Source: an uncultured Bacteroidota bacterium (lineage in GTDB: Bacteria; Bacteroidota; Bacteroidia; Flavobacteriales; Flavobacteriaceae). From it: 60,414 nucleotides of DNA. The stretch spans positions 1-60,414 of the forward strand of contig CAJXVU010000021.1 in assembly GCA_913062555.1 (NCBI GenBank). Direction: 5' to 3'. A program made the translations under genes and the position numbers. Of this stretch, positions 55,102 to 60,414 are shown one piece after another. Position 1 is the stretch's first letter, and each line of letters begins with the position of its first letter. Under the pieces are notes generated by a model. That model searched no databases. It worked only from the letters and a program-made list of their open reading frames with translations, and was not told where the DNA came from.

Positions 55102-55596
55102 TTGAATAAAGAACTAGAACATAGTTTTGTTGAATTGCTGGAAAAGCATCAGAATATTGTACACAAGGTATGCCGTTTGTATACCAACAATTATGATGCT
55201 CACAACGATTTATTTCAAGAAATTACCATCCAACTTTGGAAAGCATATCCAAAGTTCCGTGGTGATGCTAAATTTAGCACCTGGATGTATCGCGTGGGAT
55301 TGAACACAGCAATAACGCTGTATAGAAAGTCTAAGCGGATAATTAATACACAAGGTTTTGATGCAATTCAATTTAAAATTAAAGCCGAAGACTATGATGA
55401 TACCGAAGAACAGCAATTAAAATTGTTGTATAAAGCTGTACATCAACTGAATGATATTGAAAAAGCCCTTGTCTTTTTGTATTTAGAAGACAAAAACTAT
55501 AAAGAAATTAGCGAAACAATGGGTATAACTGAAGTGAATGCAAGAGTGAAAATGAACCGAGTGAAAACAAAACTTAGAACCATATTAAATCCGTAA
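55102..55596 (+). CDS. ECF-type RNA polymerase sigma factor
   Basis: A 164-residue sigma factor. Region 2 is seen in AHNDLFQEITIQLWKAYPKF and STWMYRVGLNTAI; region 4 in NYKEISETMGITEVNARVKMNR. The start is TTG. It is followed after 3 bp by a two-gene-style membrane partner, a likely regulator. Confidence 0.92.
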   Translation: MNKELEHSFVELLEKHQNIVHKVCRLYTNNYDAHNDLFQEITIQLWKAYPKFRGDAKFSTWMYRVGLNTAITLYRKSKRIINTQGFDAIQFKIKAEDYDDTEEQQLKLLYKAVHQLNDIEKALVFLYLEDKNYKEISETMGITEVNARVKMNRVKTKLRTILNP

Positions 55597-55599
55597 ATT

Positions 55600-56241
55600 A
55601 TGGATGAATTAGAATTATTAAAAAAAGATTGGAAGAAGGAAGATCAAGATTACCCAAAGTTATCTTATAAAGAAATTTATAAAATGATTTTGAAGAAGTC
55701 CTCTTCAATCGTAAAATGGATTTTTATTATCAGTCTACTTGAATTTGTGTTCTGGGCAATAATCTCATTGGCGCTGAAAGACTCCAATATGCTTGACGGA
55801 GTTAAAGATTTAGACATGAATAATATCATTATTCCTGCTTCAATTATTAGCTATGCTATCTTAATCTATTTTTTCTATTTATTTTATAAAAATTATAGAA
55901 ACATTATAGCTACAGATAGCACTAAACGCTTGATGGAAAATATTTTAAAAACAAGACGCACCGTTAAATATTATGTGGCATTTAATTTGGCCTCATTAGT
56001 GGTCGGTACCTTTATTAGCCTTTTTTATGTTTTAAAACACGATGGAAATGCAATTTCTCAAATAGAACTAGCTAGTGCCAACGGAGAATTATTTAAAGTA
56101 TATGCAATATATATTCTTGTTACCATTCTCATATTAGCCGTAGTTGTTGGTATTTTATTATTGTTTTACTGGCTGGTATATGGTATTTTATTAAAACGCC
56201 TGAATAAAAACTATAGAGAACTCAAAAAGTTGGAGGTATAG
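55600..56241 (+). CDS. Membrane protein linked to ECF sigma factor
   Basis: A 213-residue protein with a charged N-terminus (MDELELLKKDWKKEDQDYPK) and four helices (about 38-58, 77-98, 125-146, 168-195). The 3-bp gap to the sigma gene and the cytoplasmic N-terminus fit a membrane anti-sigma factor, but no known anti-sigma domain is seen. Confidence 0.7.
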   Translation: MDELELLKKDWKKEDQDYPKLSYKEIYKMILKKSSSIVKWIFIISLLEFVFWAIISLALKDSNMLDGVKDLDMNNIIIPASIISYAILIYFFYLFYKNYRNIIATDSTKRLMENILKTRRTVKYYVAFNLASLVVGTFISLFYVLKHDGNAISQIELASANGELFKVYAIYILVTILILAVVVGILLLFYWLVYGILLKRLNKNYRELKKLEV

Positions 56242-56282
56242 TGCAAAAAATAGTATTTAGTATTGAGATTGGAGGCTAAAAA

Positions 56283-57080
56283 TCACCATTCTCGTTGTTT
56301 ATTTATCTCTTCTTGAGCTAGTAATTCTTTTTTAGAAATCACTTTTGAAAATGAAGGATGTTGCTCTATCGCAAATTCAATTTTTTTTACAATATCGGGA
56401 ATACTTTCATTGTCATAATCAATCTCCAAAGGCTTCTTTATTTCAAATGTTTGTAAAATATTTTTCTTTTTTATCCGAAGGCCCTTCTTATCAAATGAAC
56501 GCCTAAATCCGTCAATCACAATAGGAACTACAATTGGTTTATATTTTTTTATAATGTGCGCGGTGCCTTTTCTAATTGGTTTAAATGGGGTTGTGGTCCC
56601 CTGAGGAAAAGTAATAACCCATCCATCATCCAGAGCTTTCCCTATACTAGAAATGTCACTCATTTTTACCTGTCTATTTATATTTTTCCCTTCTGCCCTC
56701 CAAGTTCGTTCAATACTAATGGAACCTACATAAGCTAAAATTTTTGGCAACAATCCAGACTTCATGGTTTCTTTTGCCGCTACGTAATAAATATTTAATT
56801 TGGGTTGCCATAAGTAGCCCACATTTTTAATAGAATCTACGCGACCGCTTAAACTTGCATTAAATACATGAAACATAGAAACGACATCGGCAAAGTAAGT
56901 TTGATGATTGGAAATAAATAACACATTTGTATCTGGTAGATCTTTTATAATTTCAGAACCTTCAATGTGCAATTCATTAAATCCTCTAAAACGACGATGT
57001 GTTATAGTTCCAAGAATTCTTATGAGCCATTTCTTAAAGAAAAGTATATGTCCAAAAGGATTTCGCTTAAATAATCCCAT
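56283..57080 (-). CDS. 1-acyl-sn-glycerol-3-phosphate acyltransferase-like (PlsC family)
   Basis: A 265-residue acyltransferase. Motif I reads SNHQTYFADV, with five residues between His and Asp instead of the usual four, and the substrate motif is FPQGTTTPFKP in place of FPEGTRS. These variants recur, from memory, in Bacteroidota PlsC relatives. It would transfer an acyl chain to lysophosphatidate or a related lipid at the inner membrane. It is 127 bp downstream of the CoA pyrophosphatase gene. Confidence 0.87.
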   Translation of the reverse strand: MGLFKRNPFGHILFFKKWLIRILGTITHRRFRGFNELHIEGSEIIKDLPDTNVLFISNHQTYFADVVSMFHVFNASLSGRVDSIKNVGYLWQPKLNIYYVAAKETMKSGLLPKILAYVGSISIERTWRAEGKNINRQVKMSDISSIGKALDDGWVITFPQGTTTPFKPIRKGTAHIIKKYKPIVVPIVIDGFRRSFDKKGLRIKKKNILQTFEIKKPLEIDYDNESIPDIVKKIEFAIEQHPSFSKVISKKELLAQEEINKQREW

Positions 57081-57207
57081 AAATAGTCAATAATTAGTTA
57101 GAGAATGCAAACCTACATATTTTATGTTTTAAATTTAAGAGTAAAATAAAAAACCTTAATCTAAATTTGCGTTCAAACATAAGTATAAATGTAATAAAAT
57201 ATTAAAG

Positions 57208-57849
57208 CTAGAGCATTTGTTTTAACAAGTCTTTAATTTCACTGAGCATCATTGCTGTCGCACCCCAAACAATATATCCATTCAATTTATAAGCAGGTAC
57301 TTCAACTTTCACACTATAAGACGTCTTTACTATTTTCGAAATTAACGCTGCATCATCCATAAAATGGACTAGTGAAACTTCAATAAGTGCTTCAACTTCA
57401 CTTTCTTCTTTAATAAATTTTGGCGTTGATCTGCAAATACCAATAAATGGGCTTACATAAAAATTGCTAGGTGGAATATAAACTTCAGTTAGTGATTTTA
57501 ACACTTCAATATCTTGAATAGGGACCCCAACTTCTTCATATGTTTCTCGAACGGCCGCCATTTCATAGGAGTCGTCTTGAGCTTCTAACTTTCCTCCTGG
57601 AAATCCAACCTGAGCAGAATGGACACCATTATAGGTTTTACGCAATATTAATATCAACTTTGTTACCTGATTTTCATCAGGATAAAATAAAGCGAGAACT
57701 CCGGCACGTTTCGGATTTTTAATAGCCGCTTTTTGACGTTTCAATAATTCAACCCGAAACGGAGGTGACATTTTAAACTGAGAAGCTTCGCCTGGAAGCG
57801 GTATATTCTTTATTTTTGATATGGCATTTAAGAATGTGTCGAAATTCAT
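57208..57849 (-). CDS. CoA pyrophosphatase, Nudix family (NudL-like)
   Basis: A 213-residue Nudix enzyme. FPGGKLEAQDDSYEMAAVRE followed by TYEEVGV is the Nudix box, with Asp at the first acidic position as in CoA pyrophosphatases, and LLKRQKAAIKNPKRAGVLALFYP upstream fits the NudL group. It would cleave CoA into phosphopantetheine and ADP. It may form a lipid-related unit with the acyltransferase. Confidence 0.9.
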   Translation of the reverse strand: MNFDTFLNAISKIKNIPLPGEASQFKMSPPFRVELLKRQKAAIKNPKRAGVLALFYPDENQVTKLILILRKTYNGVHSAQVGFPGGKLEAQDDSYEMAAVRETYEEVGVPIQDIEVLKSLTEVYIPPSNFYVSPFIGICRSTPKFIKEESEVEALIEVSLVHFMDDAALISKIVKTSYSVKVEVPAYKLNGYIVWGATAMMLSEIKDLLKQML

Positions 57850-57884
57850 CTATAAGACCTCTTTGGGTATTTAAAATTAATTGA

Positions 57885-58586
57885 ATGAAAAAGTATATTG
57901 TCTATTGTTTACTTCTATTGGTATTGAACTGTGAAGATAAAAAAACTGAAAAGAAAACTTCAGAAATACCTACTGAAACTAAAGTAAAAGTGGTTCCCAA
58001 GAAAAAGCCAGTGGTCACTACAGAACGAGAATTCCCATTACTTACAAGTAAAAATGTTATGGATTTCTTTTTAGAATATGAAAAACATAATAAAGAAAAC
58101 AAAGTTCGCATCCTCACAGATTTTGGTAATATTGAAATTTTATTATTCGACAAAACGAAGTTCCATCGGGCAAATTTCATCTTTTTGACCAAGCAACATT
58201 ATTTTGATAATACACAATTTTATAGAGTGATTAATAACTTTATGGTACAAGCGGGAAACAGTGATACCAGAGCAACAGCTGGGAAGCGCACAAAAATTGG
58301 AAGATACCTTTTACCTACGGATACCAAACGTGGTTATAAACACGACAGAGGTGTTATAAGTATGCCTAGTGGAGAAATTGACAACCCTTATAAACTGGCT
58401 TCTCCATTTGAATTCTTTATTGTTCAACAGCACGGTGGATCACATTTTTTAGATGGTGATTATACCATTTTTGGAAGAGTAACCAAAGGCATGTCTGTTA
58501 TTGATAAAATTGCAGCCGCTAAAACTGATGATGCCGATTGGCCTCTTGAAAACATCTATATTAGAAGCGTAGAAATAATTGATTAA
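57885..58586 (+). CDS. Cyclophilin-type peptidyl-prolyl isomerase, lipoprotein
   Basis: A 233-residue lipoprotein (signal ending LVLNCED), with a low-complexity Lys/Thr/Glu linker, then a cyclophilin domain: RILTDFGNIEILLFD, FYRVINNFMVQAGN, PFEFFIVQQHGG and YTIFGRVTKGMSVIDKIA. It lacks the long insert of the cyclophilin at 43157. Its stop overlaps that of the convergent TRIC-like gene by 4 bp. Confidence 0.9.
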   Translation: MKKYIVYCLLLLVLNCEDKKTEKKTSEIPTETKVKVVPKKKPVVTTEREFPLLTSKNVMDFFLEYEKHNKENKVRILTDFGNIEILLFDKTKFHRANFIFLTKQHYFDNTQFYRVINNFMVQAGNSDTRATAGKRTKIGRYLLPTDTKRGYKHDRGVISMPSGEIDNPYKLASPFEFFIVQQHGGSHFLDGDYTIFGRVTKGMSVIDKIAAAKTDDADWPLENIYIRSVEIID

Positions 58587-59185
58587 TCCTTATAAATTCT
58601 TGGTAAACTTATTTTAAATTTAACAGCGAGTAGTCTAATGACTATTACAATAAAACCAGCTATAGCAAATACAGCATTAGTATCAATTGGTAATTTACGC
58701 AATATAAAATAGGCAACACCTCCTAAAATACACGCGGTAGCATATATTTCTTTTCTAAAAATTACTGGAATTTCACCGCACAACATATCCCGAATTACTC
58801 CACCAAAACACGCGGAGATGGTCCCTAATGCAATACAAATAATAGGATGTAATCCTGCATTAATCCCTTTTTCAACACCAACAACAGTATATAAACCAAT
58901 CCCAATAGTATCAAACAAGAAAAGAGAAGTTCGCAAATAGTTAATTTTACGTTTAAACAGAACTGCAAAAACTGATGCCCCAAAAATGGCATAGGCAAAA
59001 TTCATATCTTTCATCCAACTTACAGGAGTCTGCCCAATGAGTATATCCCTCAAAGTCCCCCCTCCTACAGCAGTAACAAAAGCGATGATTAAAATTCCGA
59101 AAAGATCCATTTTTTTATGGATAGCAACAAGTACTCCGGAAATAGCGAAAGCAATAGTACCTAGAATGTCTAGCGAATAAAACAT
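58583..59185 (-). CDS. Trimeric intracellular cation channel family protein (UPF0126)
   Basis: A 200-residue protein of about seven helices in two repeats. LDILGTIAFAISGVLVA with FVTAVGGGTLRDILIG in the first half and LFDTIGIGLYTVVG with TISACFGGVIRDMLCG in the second show the GGG/RD pore motifs of prokaryotic TRIC channels, which conduct K+ or Na+. Confidence 0.92.
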   Translation of the reverse strand: MFYSLDILGTIAFAISGVLVAIHKKMDLFGILIIAFVTAVGGGTLRDILIGQTPVSWMKDMNFAYAIFGASVFAVLFKRKINYLRTSLFLFDTIGIGLYTVVGVEKGINAGLHPIICIALGTISACFGGVIRDMLCGEIPVIFRKEIYATACILGGVAYFILRKLPIDTNAVFAIAGFIVIVIRLLAVKFKISLPRIYKD

Positions 59186-59337
59186 TATTCTTTATATTTT
59201 TTAATATCCCACAATATCAGGAATAACTGGTTATACAATTTAAAATAATTTTCTTTCAATAAAGCCCTTAAACCCACTTCTATCGCGCTCAGGTTAAGTG
59301 ATTTACATAATTTTACTTTGTGAAACAGATTCTCTAC

Positions 59338-60084
59338 TTACATATTTTGAGTATAATAGTTATAATCTTTCAAGATGGTATTAATAAACGCAACGTCATT
59401 ACTTTGACGCACTTCCTTAATGTCAACAACCTCCTTTATTTTATTCCGGAGTTTAATAAGTGTTTGATAGTCTTTTGATGCTGTCGCAGTTGTAAAAGTA
59501 TCTTTAATAATTCTCGCATCATTATCAGACAACTTAATTACATTAGGATATGTTGGAACGTAATTCTCCTTTAAATTTTCTAAAATTGTATGACTAATAT
59601 TTACATTATTCTTTAATGCAATTACCGATGTTCCTGCCGTCATATCACCAAGCCTCTGATTTTTCTCACTTGTAATTATTGCAATTAATGCAACAGCACC
59701 GGTCATCATATTTAGATCTATTATTCTAAAAAACCATCGAATAACAAAATCAGACAAAGAAGCTTGATAACCATCAATTTTTACCACTTTAATTTTTAAA
59801 ATTCGTTTCCCAATGGTTTGCCCATCAAGAATAGTTTCAAAAATTAAAGTATAAAACATGGCTGGTAAATAAAACAACGCATAGATTGCCATTTGGGACC
59901 AGCTATCCATGTTTGCGACAATCTCATCAATTTTAAATAACTTAAACATGATCATGAAAATAACCACAGCATAAGCGATCTTAATTATCCAGTCAATGCC
60001 ATAGGCCAAAATTCGTTCTCCTACACTTGCAGCAGTGAAATTGATATTGACATTTTGAGTGGTATTTATTTGTAACTCAACCAT
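59338..60084 (-). CDS. RDD family membrane protein
   Basis: A 248-residue protein with an RDD domain (about 15-155): ASVGERILAYGIDWIIK, a second helix, DGQTIGKRILKIKVVKIDG and FVIRWFFRIID. The C-terminal 90 residues are soluble. RDD proteins beside SpoIIM-like genes are common in Bacteroidota and are thought to be envelope transport or stress components. It is divergent from the SpoIIM-like gene. Confidence 0.9.
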   Translation of the reverse strand: MVELQINTTQNVNINFTAASVGERILAYGIDWIIKIAYAVVIFMIMFKLFKIDEIVANMDSWSQMAIYALFYLPAMFYTLIFETILDGQTIGKRILKIKVVKIDGYQASLSDFVIRWFFRIIDLNMMTGAVALIAIITSEKNQRLGDMTAGTSVIALKNNVNISHTILENLKENYVPTYPNVIKLSDNDARIIKDTFTTATASKDYQTLIKLRNKIKEVVDIKEVRQSNDVAFINTILKDYNYYTQNM

Positions 60085-60193
60085 TTATTGGGTATTGTAC
60101 TTCATATAATTCTATTCTAAAATATTGTAAGAGCCAAACTACAATACTATTTTTTTATTCAGCAACAATTAATTAGGAATAAAAAAAAATACG

Positions 60194-60201
60194 TAGCTTT
60201 G
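60194..60201 (+). promoter_or_regulatory. Minus-7 element of the SpoIIM-like gene
   Basis: TAGCTTTG matches TAnnTTTG and ends 8 bp before the ATG at 60209, giving an almost leaderless transcript. Confidence 0.45.
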
Positions 60202-60208
60202 AATGCAT

Positions 60209-60414
60209 ATGAGAGAGGTTGCGTTTATTAAACATAATAAAGAAAAATGGCTGAATTTCGAAAAAGCTATTTTTGGAAAAACGCTTAAAAATCCAGACGA
60301 ACTCGCTTCTCTTTACGTTCATTTAGTAAATGATCTTTCTTACGCTCAAACTTACTATCCCAAAAGTAAAACAATTCTTTATTTAAACAACTTAGCAGCA
60401 AAAGCTTTTCAAAA
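60209..60414 (+). CDS. Stage II sporulation protein M-like protein (partial)
   Basis: The first 68 codons of a gene cut by the window end. MREVAFIKHNKEKWLNFEK and LASLYVHLVNDLSYAQTYYP are typical of the N-terminus of bacterial SpoIIM-family membrane proteins, whose helices come later. The divergent RDD gene is the usual neighbour. The organism is not a spore former, so the name reflects family only. Confidence 0.82.
   Translation, partial: MREVAFIKHNKEKWLNFEKAIFGKTLKNPDELASLYVHLVNDLSYAQTYYPKSKTILYLNNLAAKAFQ

Noticed and set aside
1..60414. CRISPR arrays, tRNA/rRNA genes, insertion sequences or prophage
   Set aside because: No regularly spaced repeats, cloverleaf sequences, transposase motifs or phage genes were seen.

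Overview
The window is an ordinary chromosomal stretch of a low-GC, probably marine member of the Flavobacteriaceae (Bacteroidota). The evidence is a cbb3 oxidase locus with fused ccoN/ccoO, TonB-dependent barrels, a GLPGLI protein, 2TM proteins, LytTR/His_kinase pairs, an S1 sulfatase, many lipoproteins, promoters of the flavobacterial TAnnTTTG type and few Shine-Dalgarno sequences. I saw no rRNA, tRNA, CRISPR array, insertion sequence or prophage.

Layout. 1-11950 is a low-oxygen respiration block: an Fnr-type regulator (minus strand) divergent from ccoI-ccoS-ccoNO-ccoQ-ccoP-ccoG-ccoH-TauE/SafE-like (plus strand), then a universal stress protein and hemN (minus strand). Three near-identical 14-bp palindromes (ATGA-N6-TCAT) lie at the fnr/ccoI, ccoS and hemN/sodC promoters. 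For ccoI, ccoS and hemN the box-to-minus-7 spacing is identical. 12018-23974 is housekeeping and accessory: Cu/Zn SOD, a LETM1-related protein, CDF transporter, alpha/beta hydrolase, sulfatase, S41-type peptidase, DUF1456, PLP decarboxylase, a second Crp/Fnr regulator with AhpD-like and DoxX genes, and a TlpA-like lipoprotein. 23994-31382 holds two LytTR two-component systems flanking a serine hydrolase; the first sits in a five-gene operon with three 2TM modules, one fused to the kinase. 31578-37976 carries a secreted protein, a TonB-type barrel with a GLPGLI partner, and an ECF sigma / HEAT anchor / beta-solenoid module. 38259-44626 is mostly exported enzymes (six-hairpin glycosidase-like, DUF1684, S10 peptidase, cyclophilin, NTF2-like). 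44719-52894 has a nitrilase, a GH3 enzyme divergent from a Nudix-type regulator, a TonB receptor, lysoplasmalogenase, AraC regulator and DUF983. 52913-60414 has NDH-2, an amidohydrolase remnant, a second ECF sigma module, an acyltransferase, a CoA pyrophosphatase, a cyclophilin, a TRIC-like channel, an RDD protein and the start of a SpoIIM-like gene.

How it fits together. The best-supported circuit is Fnr control of the high-affinity oxidase, its copper/heme maturation and oxygen-independent heme synthesis. The least explained items are the tandem 2TM/histidine-kinase operon, a structured repeat between ccoG and ccoH, a 34-bp palindrome touching a start codon at 22471, structured or decayed sequence at 37980-38250 and 38940-39095, and palindromes between GH3 and the Nudix regulator. 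All functions are read from sequence alone and from memory of protein families; no database search was run.
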